64,000 bases of DNA from Treponema pectinovorum (GCF_900497595.1 NZ_UFQO01000003.1:311532-375531); one strand, 5' to 3'. Shown: positions 50,503 to 59,832, counted from the stretch's first letter. A program made the numbers and translations. Notes: generated from the letters alone by a model not told the origin.

Positions 50503-53334
50503 ATGAGAGTAAAAAAATTGAGCAAATTGTTTAAAGAAAAGTCAGATAGGATTGCAACCGTAGCAATTATAATTCTTTGGGGATTGTTTGAAATTCTTGG
50601 ACTTTTTCAAAAGTTCGACTATCGTCTTTATGACTTATTGCTGGGGTTAAGACCTCAGCCAGAAACAAGGCCTGAACTGCTTTTTGTAGAGATTGATAAT
50701 AAATCTCTTGAAGATTTAGGACCTTGGCCTTGGAGTCGAGATATATTGGCAAATTCGCTCATCAGAATGAAAGAGTTGGGTGCAAAAACCGCTGTATTCG
50801 ATATTGAGTATCTTTCGCCTTCTAATTTGGGCGTAAATCCAAATGCATCGGAAGATATTTCTAAAGCGATTGACGTTCAAAAGCAGGATGTTGCCGATGT
50901 TATAAATCAACTTGCAGGTGCTGCGACTGGAGGGATGTACAGCAAAACTGACCTTACCGCTCTTGCAAAGGAAGCGATTGAAGAATGGGTAAATCCAGGC
51001 TTAGATGCTCTAAAAGATAGCATACGAAATGCGTCGTTCCAGGATAACGATGCACTTTTTGCAAAATCAATTCAATTCTTTGGCGACACTTGGCTAACTG
51101 TGAATATTTTAGATTTGGATATAAATTACACTCCGGAGTATCTGGATTATGTAAAGCAAAAGTGTCTGTATTCAAATGTTGAAGATAAAACTGGAAGGAT
51201 AAAAAAAGGAAATCTCTATTATTTAATTGACCAAGGCGGAGATAATAAATTGGGCTTTTGCCCTGCTAGACAGCAATTTATGCAAGGAGCAGCAGGCGCT
51301 GGTTTTACAAATGTCGTTTTAGATAGCGATGGAACAAGGCGCCGCGTTGAACTTTTAAGCGACCAAGACGGAAGCTATGTGGCTCAACTCGTATTTTCGC
51401 CAATTTTAAAAATCTTAAATCCAAAAAAAATAATCAGAACTCCGTTTGCTGTAAAATTGGTTGATGCAAAAGATCCAGATACAGGAGAGCTTACAGATAT
51501 ATCGATTCCAGTGGACAGGCACGGAAGAATGCTGATTAACTGGTTAAAAAAAGAATTTATAGATTCGTTTAGGCGAGAAAGCGTCGTTATGCTCTTTCAG
51601 CTTGACGAAACGGAAAACAACATTCTTGCATTGTTGGGAACTCTTTCTAGCTTTAACCTTTGGGATAAAAACGGAAATTCGCTTTCTTTTAAAAATGAAG
51701 TAAACGAAATATTGCAGGATTATTCACAGATAAGTGAATATAAAAATTATTTGCTTTCAAAATGCAAAGGTACAGACGAAAAGGGCAAAGCGATTGACGG
51801 TGGAATTGCAGAAAGCGAATATTCTGATTATTTTTCTGCACGTGCTGCATTTTTTGAAAGAGTTAGCTCTTTTATAAGTGGTTCGTATTTTCCAGAGATT
51901 TTTAACCGTTTAAAAGAGATGAGTGGCGAACTTGATGAACAAAATTACAAAGAAGTTGTTTCTGGAATAGAAAACTTGTGCGACAGTCTTAAAAACGAAA
52001 ATGAAATTTACCTTGGAACCTTTGCCGAAAAAAAAGAAGTTTATAAGGATTCATTTTGTATAATAGGAAACACTGCAAGTTCGACTACGGATTTGGGAAC
52101 CACACCTTTTAACAGAGCGTACCCAAATGTTGGAACTCACGCCAACGTGTATAATACGATAATAAATCGCAATTTTATACGTGAGATTCATTGGATTTTC
52201 GCCTTTGTATTTGCTTCGTTATTGGCATTTTTCTGTGTCGTTTACACTAACGGTAAAAAAGCGTTGATTCAGAATTTTTTCGGCATTCTTTCAGTGCTTT
52301 TAACAATCGCTATTCCTCAAATTTTGATGGTTGTCTTTAAAATTTATGTTCCAATAACTGCTTCTGTACTTATAACTACTTCAACCTACCTAGTTGCAGT
52401 TATATTAAGATTTGTTACATCAGAAAAAGATAAGAGCGTTCTACGCAATGCATTTTCTACTTATCTTGCGCCGGCAGTTGTTGAGCAGATTGTAAAAGAT
52501 CCTTCAAAATTAAAATTAGGCGGTGTAGAAAAGCGCATGACTGCCTTGTTCTCTGATATAAAGGCTTTTTCTTCGTTTTCTGAACTCGTAACTCCTACAG
52601 AACTCGTAAGCATTTTGAATGAATATCTTGGAAGTATGTCTGATATGGTTTTGGCAGAACAGGGAACTATAGATAAATATATTGGAGACTCGATAGTTGC
52701 GTTTTTTGGTGCGCCTATAGATTTGGAGCAACCTGCATGGAGTGCAATAGTTTCTGCAATAAGGATGAAGCAGCAGGAAGATAAGTTTAATTCAGAAAAA
52801 ATTGCAAGCGGTAGCATTCCTATGGAATTGAAAACTCGAATCGGCATAAATACTGGTAATATGGTTGTTGGAAACATGGGTACGAGTACAAAGATGAATT
52901 ACACGATAATGGGCGATGCTGTAAATCTTGCGAGCAGGCTTGAAGGTGTAAACAAAGTTTATAAATCCTGGATTTTATGCAGCGATTATACTTGGGATGA
53001 TGCAAATTCAGGCGAGCATTTAGGAAAAATTGTAGCACGCAGATTTGACAGAGTAAGAGTTGTTGGAAGGGAAGAGCCTGTACAACTCTGGAATATTTTG
53101 GGTTTTAAAGATGAACTTGCAGAAAACGTTCTTGAATCTATAGATGTTTTCGACAAAGCGATGGAGAAATATCTTGCTAGAGATTTTTCTGGTGCAGGAA
53201 AACTCTTTTTAAAAGCGAATAAACTTGTTCCAGAAGATGAATCGCCACTTGTGTATGCCCAACGATGTAAAGATTATATAGAAAAAGGCTTGCCAGACCA
53301 TTGGGATGGAATAATGAACATGACTTCAAAATAA
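50503..53334 (+). CDS. CHASE2-domain adenylate cyclase (class III)
   Basis: The 943-residue membrane sensor has one N-terminal transmembrane helix and a long extracytoplasmic CHASE2 domain (LFVEIDNKSLEDLGPWPWSR; GAKTAVFDIEYLSPS; FTNVVLDSDGTRRRVELL; IPVDRHGRMLINW). Three transmembrane helices follow at about residues 555-650, then a class III cyclase domain (about 675-860) and a short TPR-like tail. Metal Asp685 and Asp729, purine-selecting Lys725 and Thr801, and transition-state Asn808 and Arg812 are all present, which predicts cAMP formation (class IIIb). ATG 50503 is used because the upstream ATG 50482 lies inside the promoter palindrome. No Shine-Dalgarno sequence is seen. Confidence 0.92.
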   Translation: MRVKKLSKLFKEKSDRIATVAIIILWGLFEILGLFQKFDYRLYDLLLGLRPQPETRPELLFVEIDNKSLEDLGPWPWSRDILANSLIRMKELGAKTAVFDIEYLSPSNLGVNPNASEDISKAIDVQKQDVADVINQLAGAATGGMYSKTDLTALAKEAIEEWVNPGLDALKDSIRNASFQDNDALFAKSIQFFGDTWLTVNILDLDINYTPEYLDYVKQKCLYSNVEDKTGRIKKGNLYYLIDQGGDNKLGFCPARQQFMQGAAGAGFTNVVLDSDGTRRRVELLSDQDGSYVAQLVFSPILKILNPKKIIRTPFAVKLVDAKDPDTGELTDISIPVDRHGRMLINWLKKEFIDSFRRESVVMLFQLDETENNILALLGTLSSFNLWDKNGNSLSFKNEVNEILQDYSQISEYKNYLLSKCKGTDEKGKAIDGGIAESEYSDYFSARAAFFERVSSFISGSYFPEIFNRLKEMSGELDEQNYKEVVSGIENLCDSLKNENEIYLGTFAEKKEVYKDSFCIIGNTASSTTDLGTTPFNRAYPNVGTHANVYNTIINRNFIREIHWIFAFVFASLLAFFCVVYTNGKKALIQNFFGILSVLLTIAIPQILMVVFKIYVPITASVLITTSTYLVAVILRFVTSEKDKSVLRNAFSTYLAPAVVEQIVKDPSKLKLGGVEKRMTALFSDIKAFSSFSELVTPTELVSILNEYLGSMSDMVLAEQGTIDKYIGDSIVAFFGAPIDLEQPAWSAIVSAIRMKQQEDKFNSEKIASGSIPMELKTRIGINTGNMVVGNMGTSTKMNYTIMGDAVNLASRLEGVNKVYKSWILCSDYTWDDANSGEHLGKIVARRFDRVRVVGREEPVQLWNILGFKDELAENVLESIDVFDKAMEKYLARDFSGAGKLFLKANKLVPEDESPLVYAQRCKDYIEKGLPDHWDGIMNMTSK

Positions 53335-53691
53335 CGACATCTGAAAAACCGCAAAAACTTAGTTATTCAAAACAATGTAAAATCTCTTTTTATGGTAAAA
53401 ACATCGTAGAAAGGGATTTTTTTTATTTATGCGTAATAATCCTTTTTTACAACTGAAAAATACAAAATTTAAATTTTTAAAATCTAAAAACGAGGTCGTT
53501 ATAATACAAAAATAAAATTGAAAATTGTTTTAAAAAAGTTAGATACTGTATAAATGAAAATTATCTTTGAATAATTTTTAGAATTATCCATATAAAAATA
53601 CCAATTAAAAATCTCAATTAAAATCATAATCAGTATAAAATTTATCGGAGAAGAGAAATATTACCTCATACAACTAAAAAAGGGGGATTGT
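53335..53691 (+). other. Gene-free AT-rich gap before pectate lyase gene
   Basis: This gap holds the cyclase terminator (53380-53424) and then about 265 bp of very AT-rich sequence. A TATAAT (53501-53506) is a possible -10 box with a poor -35. GGGGG lies 8 nt before the pectate lyase ATG, so that gene has a leader. I see no ORF or RNA gene. Confidence 0.5.
53380..53424 (+). terminator. Terminator of the CHASE2 cyclase gene
   Basis: Arms AAATCTCTTT (53380-53389) and AAAGGGATTT (53410-53419) pair with one G-U wobble. A run of U follows. Confidence 0.7.
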
Positions 53692-55614
53692 ATGAAAAAA
53701 AGTTTTTTGAAGAAAACGCTTGGATTGCTTCTTGTTGCTCTAGTGTTTTTAGGATGTTCAAATCTTTCTGTAAATGAAGCAGAAGGCCAACTGGTAGATT
53801 TAGATGCAGAAAGAGCAATTTCTAGTGCATCAAATCTTTCTGTTGGAACAATAAACAAAAATACTGATTACGGAGATTTTACAGTTTTGGCAACTTCTTC
53901 AAAGGTTGTAAAAATAACATCTACATCAACATCGTATGGGGGAAAAACTTATTCAAAAGCGTGGGATTTACAAGGGGGTGCGAATGGAGTTATGCCGACT
54001 TATCGTGCATTTAAGTTTAATCTTTCTTCTGGCGAAAAATTTACTGCAATTGTAAATGCTAACTCTAATAGAACTCTTCAACTTTCAAACGGAAATCAAG
54101 TTGTTGACAGTTTTGCTGTTACTAAAACAACAAATGAATATTCTTATACAGCAAAAGCTTCTGGAACATACTATCTTTATTCAAAATCAAGTTCTTTACG
54201 AGTGTTTGCAATTACAAAATCAGGCTCGGCAAGTGGAGGTTCGTCATCAGGTTCTGGCTCTTCAAGTGGTGGTTCTTCTGGAGGAGGAGCTTCTTCTTCT
54301 GAAAGTCTTTCTATTTCTCAGTCAAAAACACAAAACGGTGTTGGAGCTTGCTCTAGGTTGAGAGAAATAACTTCTGTTAGTCAGATAAAAAATGCCATTC
54401 AAGTGTCTTCGGCTTCTGCACTAAAAGCGGCTTTGAATTCTGTTTCAAATGGCGGTGCAATTGTTCTTTCAAAGGGAACTTATTCATTTTCTGAAACACT
54501 AACTATTTCTTCTTCTAATAACGGCTCATCTTCTGCTATGAAGTATGTTATTGCAGCTCCTGGAACAACTGCGGATCAGGTTATTCTCGATTTTTCTGGA
54601 CAAAGCCTTGCAGATTCAAACCGTGGAATTCAACTGTTTGGTGATTGGTGGCATTTTTATGGGATTACGATAAAAGGTGCTGGGGATAACGGAATGTATG
54701 TTTCTGGAAATAATAATATAGTAGAAAACTGTATTTTTGTTGAAAATCGTGACACAGGACTTCAGATTGCTCGAGAAAGTTCATCTCTTTCTAATATGAG
54801 CGATTGGCCTGCAAATAATCTTATTTTGAACTGTACTTCTTACGATAATGCAGATAAAACTGGAGAAAATGCAGACGGGTTTGCCTGCAAGTTAACCGCA
54901 GGAAACGGGAACGTATTTGATGGTTGTATTGCTTATTCAAATTCCGATGACGGTTGGGACTTATACGCAAAAGAAGTAACAGGGCCAATAGGTGTTGTTA
55001 CTATAAAAAACTGTATAGCATTCAATAACGGAAAATTGACAACAGGTTCAACTTACGGAAATGGAGATATGAACGGATTTAAACTTGGTGGTTCAAATGG
55101 AAAAGTTCCTACAGCTCATATAGTTTCAAATTGTGTTGCATTTTCAAACGGGCATGATGGCTTTACAGACAATGGAAATGGTGGTCCTTTAAAACTTACA
55201 AATTGTACTTCCTACAATAACGAAAAAGTGAACTTTAATTTTGGGCGCACAAACAAGGGTGAATTTACAGGACTCGTTACCGCTTCTCCAAAAAATTCCG
55301 ACAAATACGGAACATCTTCTGTTGCTTCAACGCTTTCTAAAACTCTGTATTTTACAAACGGCAAATATTATTGGCTTGCTTCTGCAACTGCAATAACAAA
55401 CGGTAAAAAAGATGTTGGGACAGTTGTTGGCACACCAAGTTTTAAATCTACATCTCTGCCATCTGCAAATACAACTGTACATGCTTCCCTGCGCAATGCT
55501 GATGGAACGATAAAACTTGGAAATATCCTTGTTCCAAATGATTCTAACTATATAGGAGCTAGATTTTCAACTCAAGCGGCAACTTTAAAAGGTGTAAGTC
55601 TCTATACAAAATAA
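53692..55614 (+). CDS. Pectate lyase lipoprotein, polysaccharide lyase family 9
   Basis: The enzyme cleaves polygalacturonate by beta-elimination outside the cell. The 640-residue product has a lipoprotein signal (ALVFLGCSN, Cys22), an N-terminal beta-sandwich (about 50-175, possibly sugar-binding), a Ser/Gly linker (177-203) and a right-handed beta-helix. Family-9 site residues line up with Pel9A of Dickeya: Asp395, Asp419, Asp420 and Asp423 (ADGFACK, SDDGWDLY) for calcium and Lys464 (NGFKLGG) as base. The offsets from the first Asp are 24, 25, 28 and 69, against 24, 25, 28 and 64 in Pel9A from memory. GGGGG precedes the ATG. No other pectin gene is in the window. Confidence 0.9.
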   Translation: MKKSFLKKTLGLLLVALVFLGCSNLSVNEAEGQLVDLDAERAISSASNLSVGTINKNTDYGDFTVLATSSKVVKITSTSTSYGGKTYSKAWDLQGGANGVMPTYRAFKFNLSSGEKFTAIVNANSNRTLQLSNGNQVVDSFAVTKTTNEYSYTAKASGTYYLYSKSSSLRVFAITKSGSASGGSSSGSGSSSGGSSGGGASSSESLSISQSKTQNGVGACSRLREITSVSQIKNAIQVSSASALKAALNSVSNGGAIVLSKGTYSFSETLTISSSNNGSSSAMKYVIAAPGTTADQVILDFSGQSLADSNRGIQLFGDWWHFYGITIKGAGDNGMYVSGNNNIVENCIFVENRDTGLQIARESSSLSNMSDWPANNLILNCTSYDNADKTGENADGFACKLTAGNGNVFDGCIAYSNSDDGWDLYAKEVTGPIGVVTIKNCIAFNNGKLTTGSTYGNGDMNGFKLGGSNGKVPTAHIVSNCVAFSNGHDGFTDNGNGGPLKLTNCTSYNNEKVNFNFGRTNKGEFTGLVTASPKNSDKYGTSSVASTLSKTLYFTNGKYYWLASATAITNGKKDVGTVVGTPSFKSTSLPSANTTVHASLRNADGTIKLGNILVPNDSNYIGARFSTQAATLKGVSLYTK

Positions 55615-55621
55615 AATTTCT

Positions 55622-55955
55622 TGCAAAACTGTCAACATTGCTTGTCGGTCGCACATCCTTGTGCGACCGTGCGGCAGGGTCTACTTGTAGCCCCGCTGCC
55701 CGCCTGCGAGCTTACAGCAGCAAGGGATTGGAGTTTCAAGAAAACTTCCGTGTTTTCTTGAAACGGACAGTTTTTTTGCAAAAACTGTCAACATTTTGTT
55801 GTCGGTCGCACATCCTTGTGCGACCGTGCGGCAGGGATTGGAGTGGTGGCGAAGCCGTCGACCGCAGGAGCGTAGCGACGAGGACGATGAGCGTTAGCGA
55901 ACCACGCAAAGCCCGGTTTTTGCGGAACTCAAGTGGAGCAAAAAGCCGCCCTGCA
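55622..55955. repeat. Modular GC-rich intergenic repeat, family 1 (copy F)
   Basis: This is the longest copy, lying between convergent pectate lyase and ybaK genes. It contains a GGTCGCAC/GTGCGACC hairpin twice (each inside TTGTCGGTCGCACATCCTTG). It also has the TCTACTTGTAGCCCCGCTGCC and CTGCGAGCTTACAGCAGCAAGG core, a GACAGTTTTTTTGCAAAAACTGTC hairpin, GGCGAAGCCGTCGACCGCAGGAGCG and the GCAAAGCCCGGTTTTTGCGG end module. The internal repetition suggests that one repeat inserted into, or duplicated within, another. Confidence 0.75.
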
Positions 55956-55969
55956 AATTCGCTATTTTG

Positions 55970-56452
55970 TTAAAGCGTAAAATCTGCTGTTTGAGCGGAG
56001 GTTGCCTTTATTAAGTCTTGTGGTGATATGACTATCTGCTCGCCGCGGATTCCTGCACTTATGTAGAGTTTGTCGCAGGAGAGAGCAGATTGGTCGATGA
56101 AGGTTTGAAAGTTTTTTTTCATTCCGAGTGGGGAGCAGCCGCCTCGTATGTAACCTGTGAGCGATAAGAGTTCGTCGCTTTTTACAGGTGCTATTTCTTT
56201 TGAATTTGTTAGTGTGCGCGCTTTTTTTAAATTTATTTCTTGGGCTGCGCTTTGGCAAAAGACAAAAATCTGCATGGATTCGTTTTTCATTACGATTGTC
56301 TTAAAACATTTTTCGATTTGAATGTTCAATTTTTGTGCGATGTTTTGTGCAGCTCCGCGTTCTAGTTCGTGTTCGCCGTCATCTTCGTAGGTAAGAACTT
56401 CATATTTTATTTTGAGTTTGTCTAAAATTCGCATTGCGTTTGTTTTTTTCAT
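55970..56452 (-). CDS. ybaK: YbaK/EbsC-family Cys-tRNA(Pro) deacylase
   Basis: YbaK proteins hydrolyse mischarged Cys-tRNA(Pro). The 160-residue product has NAMRILDKLKIKYEVLTYE at the start, the central Lys motif CFKTIVMKN, and GYIRGGCSPLGMKKN followed by the beta-strand SAGIRGEQIVISPQDL, all typical. The start has only a weak AAGG. It is a stand-alone gene next to copy F. Confidence 0.92.
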   Translation of the reverse strand: MKKTNAMRILDKLKIKYEVLTYEDDGEHELERGAAQNIAQKLNIQIEKCFKTIVMKNESMQIFVFCQSAAQEINLKKARTLTNSKEIAPVKSDELLSLTGYIRGGCSPLGMKKNFQTFIDQSALSCDKLYISAGIRGEQIVISPQDLIKATSAQTADFTL

Positions 56453-56529
56453 ATCGTTGCCTTTATTTTACTGCAATATATAGTCGTTTGTAAAAAAAAA
56501 TATTATCTTGTAAGCGTATATACTAAAAA

Positions 56530-56545
56530 GTTTGCCTTTGCAAAC
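56530..56545 (+). promoter_or_regulatory. Small palindrome before the COG0523 GTPase gene
   Basis: GTTTGC (56530-56535) and GCAAAC (56540-56545) form an inverted repeat right before the AGGGAG ribosome-binding site. It may be a hairpin or a protein site. It does not match a Zur box I know. Confidence 0.35.
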
Positions 56546-56556
56546 AGGGAGTAAAA

Positions 56557-57849
56557 ATGGCTAAGGAAAAAACGCCGATAACACTTTTGTGCGGTTACTT
56601 AGGTGCTGGTAAGACGACCTTGTTGAATCAAGTTCTTTCAAATCAAAAAGGATATAAAGTTGCAGTTATTGTAAATGATATTGGTGAAGTGAATGTTGAC
56701 GCAAGATTGATTGCCGAAGGGGCAAAAATTACTGATACTTCGGATATTGTTCCGCTTACAAATGGGTGTATCTGTTGTACTTTAAAATCTGACCTTTCAA
56801 AAAATATTGAAAATCTTATAAAGAGCAAAAAATACGACTATGTCATGATTGAAGCGTCTGGCGTTTGTGAACCTATGCCAATTGCTCAAGAAATTGAAAC
56901 GATAAAAAATGGCGTTTTGGATAATGTTGTTGGCGTTGTTGATGCTGCGCGCCTTGTTGACGAATTTGCTGGTGGAAATAAGCTTTTAAACAAGGAAAAA
57001 ATTGGTGAAGAGGACATTGAGTCGTTGCTGGTTCAGCAGATTGAATTCTGTTCGACTCTGGTTATCAACAAAAAAGATTTAGTTACAGAAGATGAATTCA
57101 AAAAGGTTAGAAAAGTTATAGAGACCTTGCATCCTGGAGTAAAAATCATTGAGACGGATCACGGCAAGGTTGATGTTGCAGAAATTCTTTCTACAGGTTC
57201 ATTCGATTTTGAAAAAGTTTACGCTTCTGCTGGCTGGTGCAAAAAACTAGAAGAGGGCGATTTTGACGAAGACGATGAAGACGAGCATGAGCATGGTGAA
57301 CACGACCACCACGATGATGAACACGGACATCATCATGAGCATGAGGGCGAGCATCATCACGAACATGATGGCCATGAAAGCGAACATGATGAACATCACG
57401 AACACGAAGACGAGCATGGACATCATCGCGCACATCACCACCATGAACACAAACACGAAGGCGACAGCGGTGCCGACGAAGATGAATACGGAATTGGAAC
57501 TTTTATATATTACAGAAGGAAACCATTTGTAAGGCAGTTACTCGACGAGTTTGCTTCACGATGGCCAAAAAACATCATTCGATGCAAAGGTCTTATGTGG
57601 TTTGAAGATGAACCTGAAATGGCTTGGGTTTTTGAAACAAGCGGAAGGCAAATTCAGGCAGGTTATTCTGGACAGTGGATTGCCGTTGCACCAGAAAAAG
57701 AGCAAAAAGAAATCCTTGAGGCAAATCCCGACATTAAAAAAGAATGGGATAGCGAAGTTGGCGACAGGATGATAAAACTTTGCATAATAGGTCAAGACTT
57801 GGATAAAAAAGCGATAACTGCCGAATTAGACAAGTGCCTTGCAAAATAG
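56557..57849 (+). CDS. COG0523 GTPase with His-rich metal-binding insert (CobW/ZNG1-type)
   Basis: This family uses GTP to load metal, mostly zinc, into client proteins. The 430-residue product has Walker A GYLGAGKTTLLN, the metal site CICC (NGCICCTLKS), a base motif VINKKDL, and a CobW C-terminal domain (about 310-425, YYRRKPFVRQLLDEF; LMWFEDEPEMAWVFETSGR). Between them (about residues 240-310) lies a His/Asp/Glu-rich stretch of repeated His-Glu-His and His-Asp units that should bind several metal ions. The client protein is unknown; zinc is likely, cobalt or nickel possible. AGGGAG precedes the ATG. Confidence 0.92.
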   Translation: MAKEKTPITLLCGYLGAGKTTLLNQVLSNQKGYKVAVIVNDIGEVNVDARLIAEGAKITDTSDIVPLTNGCICCTLKSDLSKNIENLIKSKKYDYVMIEASGVCEPMPIAQEIETIKNGVLDNVVGVVDAARLVDEFAGGNKLLNKEKIGEEDIESLLVQQIEFCSTLVINKKDLVTEDEFKKVRKVIETLHPGVKIIETDHGKVDVAEILSTGSFDFEKVYASAGWCKKLEEGDFDEDDEDEHEHGEHDHHDDEHGHHHEHEGEHHHEHDGHESEHDEHHEHEDEHGHHRAHHHHEHKHEGDSGADEDEYGIGTFIYYRRKPFVRQLLDEFASRWPKNIIRCKGLMWFEDEPEMAWVFETSGRQIQAGYSGQWIAVAPEKEQKEILEANPDIKKEWDSEVGDRMIKLCIIGQDLDKKAITAELDKCLAK

Positions 57850-57863
57850 AATAAGATGAATCG

Positions 57864-57908
57864 CATTGAGCAGGGATGAAGTTTTTTTCTGCTCAGTGGA
57901 TTTTTTTT
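57864..57908 (+). terminator. Terminator of the COG0523 gene
   Basis: Arms CATTGAGCAG (57864-57873) and CTGCTCAGTG (57889-57898) form a 10-bp stem with one wobble. It is followed by GA and a run of eight U. Confidence 0.85.
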
Positions 57909-57951
57909 AGAAACTCCAGTTTTTGTAGAGAATCGATAGCGAAGCGCTTTG

Positions 57952-57980
57952 TTGAGCAAGACGAGGGAAATCACTATAAT
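57952..57980 (+). promoter_or_regulatory. purB promoter, predicted leaderless
   Basis: TTGAGC (57952-57957), exactly 17 bp, then a perfect TATAAT (57975-57980). The purB ATG at 57989 lies 8 nt after it. No ribosome-binding site is present. Confidence 0.7.
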
Positions 57981-57988
57981 TTTTCTCT

Positions 57989-59410
57989 ATGGAAACACGT
58001 AACATTTTTGAAAACATTTCTTGTATCGATCACAGATACTCTTTGTCGGAGGCCGAAGCTTTTTCTGGTCTTTCAAAATACATTTCTGAAGAAGCATCTG
58101 TTCGCTCTCATGCTTTGTGCGAGGCGGCTCTTGTAAAAGCACATTTAAAACTTCGCGGTAAATTGACAGCAGAAATCTCAAAAAAACTGGATGAAGTTGC
58201 CCAAAATATAGATCCAAAAGAAGTTTACGAAGAAGAAGAAAAGACAAAACATAATATTCGCGCACTTGTAAACGTGATGAAGACCAAAGTTGACGGAGAC
58301 ATTGGCCCTCTTATCCACTTGGGTGCGACTTCTGTTGATATTTTGGACACAGGCCTTTCCTGTAGGATGCGAGATGTTACCAAAAATGTTGTAATTCCAG
58401 AACTAAAAAGACTTGAAAACTATCTTTGCGATATTGCAGAGCGCGAATGTGCAACACCACAAGTTGGGCGCACTCACGGACAGCATGCAGTTCCAATCAC
58501 TTTTGGCTGGGAAATTGCAGAATTTGTTGCCCGACTTGGAAAATCAATTTTAAAAATCGAAGAACTTTCAGACAATCTTGTTGGAAAACTGGCAGGTCCT
58601 GTAGGTGCATACAATGGTCCTTCTATGATTGTAAAGGATCCTGAAGAATTGGAAAAAATTTATGTAGAGTTTTTGGGATTAAAGCCTTCTGAATATTCAA
58701 ATCAGCTTGTTGAAGTGGAGCATGTTCTTAGACTTTTGCTCGAGATGAACGTTGCCTTTGGAATTATTGCAAACCTTGCCGATGATTTGCGTAATCTTCA
58801 ACGTTCTGAAATTGGCGAAGTTTTTGAATATTTTGCTGCAACTCAAGTGGGCTCTTCTACGATGCCTCAAAAACGAAATCCTTGGAACAGCGAACACGTA
58901 AAGTCTTTGTGGAAGGCGATGTGTCCGCGCGTTATAACTTTTTATATGGATCAGATTTCTGAACACCAGCGTGATTTGACAAATTCTGCTTCTCAACGAT
59001 TTATTGCCGACTATGTTGCTGGTTTTACTATGGCAGTTGCAAGGATGAACAGCGTAGTCAAAGGCTTGCAGGCTGACAAAGAAGGCATGGCACGCAATCT
59101 TGAAAATGCTGGCGGAAAAGTCAAAGGCGGTGTTCTTGCAGAACCTGCGTATATTTTGCTCGGAGAAGCTGGCTATAACGACGGACACGAAATTATCAGA
59201 AACATAACACTCGAAGCCGAAAAGACTGGAAAAACATTTTTTGAAGTTCTAAAAACTCACGAAAAAGAATACAAAGATATCACCGCACAACTGGAAAAAC
59301 TTGGAATTGAAAACCCGGCAAACTTTTTTGAACACCCTGCAAATTACTGCGGTCTGGCTGCAAAAAAATCTGCAAGGCTCGCAAAAAAATATCGCGAGCT
59401 GATGAATTAA
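57989..59410 (+). CDS. purB: Adenylosuccinate lyase
   Basis: PurB releases fumarate from adenylosuccinate and from SAICAR in purine synthesis. The 473-residue product has GATSVDILDTGLS (His-loop region), VGRTHGQHAVPITFGWEIAEF (catalytic His) and the fumarase/aspartase signature SSTMPQKRNPWNSE (catalytic Ser loop). It belongs to the shorter bacterial PurB type. It works with purA, which is at the left edge of the window. Confidence 0.96.
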   Translation: METRNIFENISCIDHRYSLSEAEAFSGLSKYISEEASVRSHALCEAALVKAHLKLRGKLTAEISKKLDEVAQNIDPKEVYEEEEKTKHNIRALVNVMKTKVDGDIGPLIHLGATSVDILDTGLSCRMRDVTKNVVIPELKRLENYLCDIAERECATPQVGRTHGQHAVPITFGWEIAEFVARLGKSILKIEELSDNLVGKLAGPVGAYNGPSMIVKDPEELEKIYVEFLGLKPSEYSNQLVEVEHVLRLLLEMNVAFGIIANLADDLRNLQRSEIGEVFEYFAATQVGSSTMPQKRNPWNSEHVKSLWKAMCPRVITFYMDQISEHQRDLTNSASQRFIADYVAGFTMAVARMNSVVKGLQADKEGMARNLENAGGKVKGGVLAEPAYILLGEAGYNDGHEIIRNITLEAEKTGKTFFEVLKTHEKEYKDITAQLEKLGIENPANFFEHPANYCGLAAKKSARLAKKYRELMN

Positions 59411-59426
59411 TTTTATTTTGCTCTTC

Positions 59427-59469
59427 TAGTTGCGTTTTAATTTACAAGCGCCTCGTTAGAACGCAACTA
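59427..59469. terminator. Hairpin between convergent purB and DUF1858 genes
   Basis: TAGTTGCGTT (59427-59436) and AACGCAACTA (59460-59469) form a perfect 10-bp stem with a 23-nt loop. U-runs are weak on both sides, so termination strength is unsure. Confidence 0.5.
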
Positions 59470-59472
59470 AAT

Positions 59473-59721
59473 TTATGAGTTTTGAACTTCTTCCTGGTGT
59501 AAAAATTCGTTTAGTTCTTCTATAACTTCTTCCGGGTCAATTCCGTGTCCCATTGCCGCTTCTTCTAAAGTTTCAAGTTGCGAAGCAAAACAGCCAACAC
59601 AGTGCATTCCCATCATCATAAGTGGCTCAACAAGTTGAGGATATTCTTTTACAAGGGTTGAAATCAACATATCTTTTTTTATTTTTTTATCGTCGGTTTT
59701 GGCATTTAAATCCTGCTGCAT
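59473..59721 (-). CDS. DUF1858 domain protein
   Basis: This 82-residue protein consists of the DUF1858 helical domain (MLISTLVKEYPQLVEPLMMMGMHCVGC). A CxxC pair in MHCVGCFAS is followed by a helix (ASQLETLEEAAMGHGIDPEEVIEELNEFL). The family is often next to hybrid-cluster or nitroreductase-type redox proteins, but none is nearby here. It may bind a metal or an iron-sulphur species. GGAG precedes the ATG. Confidence 0.88.
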   Translation of the reverse strand: MQQDLNAKTDDKKIKKDMLISTLVKEYPQLVEPLMMMGMHCVGCFASQLETLEEAAMGHGIDPEEVIEELNEFLHQEEVQNS

Positions 59722-59832
59722 AAAATTCTCCGAAATAAATATCTGTATTTAAAAATATAATGATTTTATTCAATATCGTGTGGATTAGGCTCTATAAATT
59801 GATGTAATATTTATCCGACTGGATTTTAACTG

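Noticed and set aside
55638..55973. ORF through repeat copy F
   Set aside because: It consists wholly of repeat modules, with the frame set by repeat structure.
57191..57456. Antisense ORFs opposite the His-rich stretch
   Set aside because: They are low-complexity shadows of the His/Asp/Glu codons of the COG0523 GTPase.
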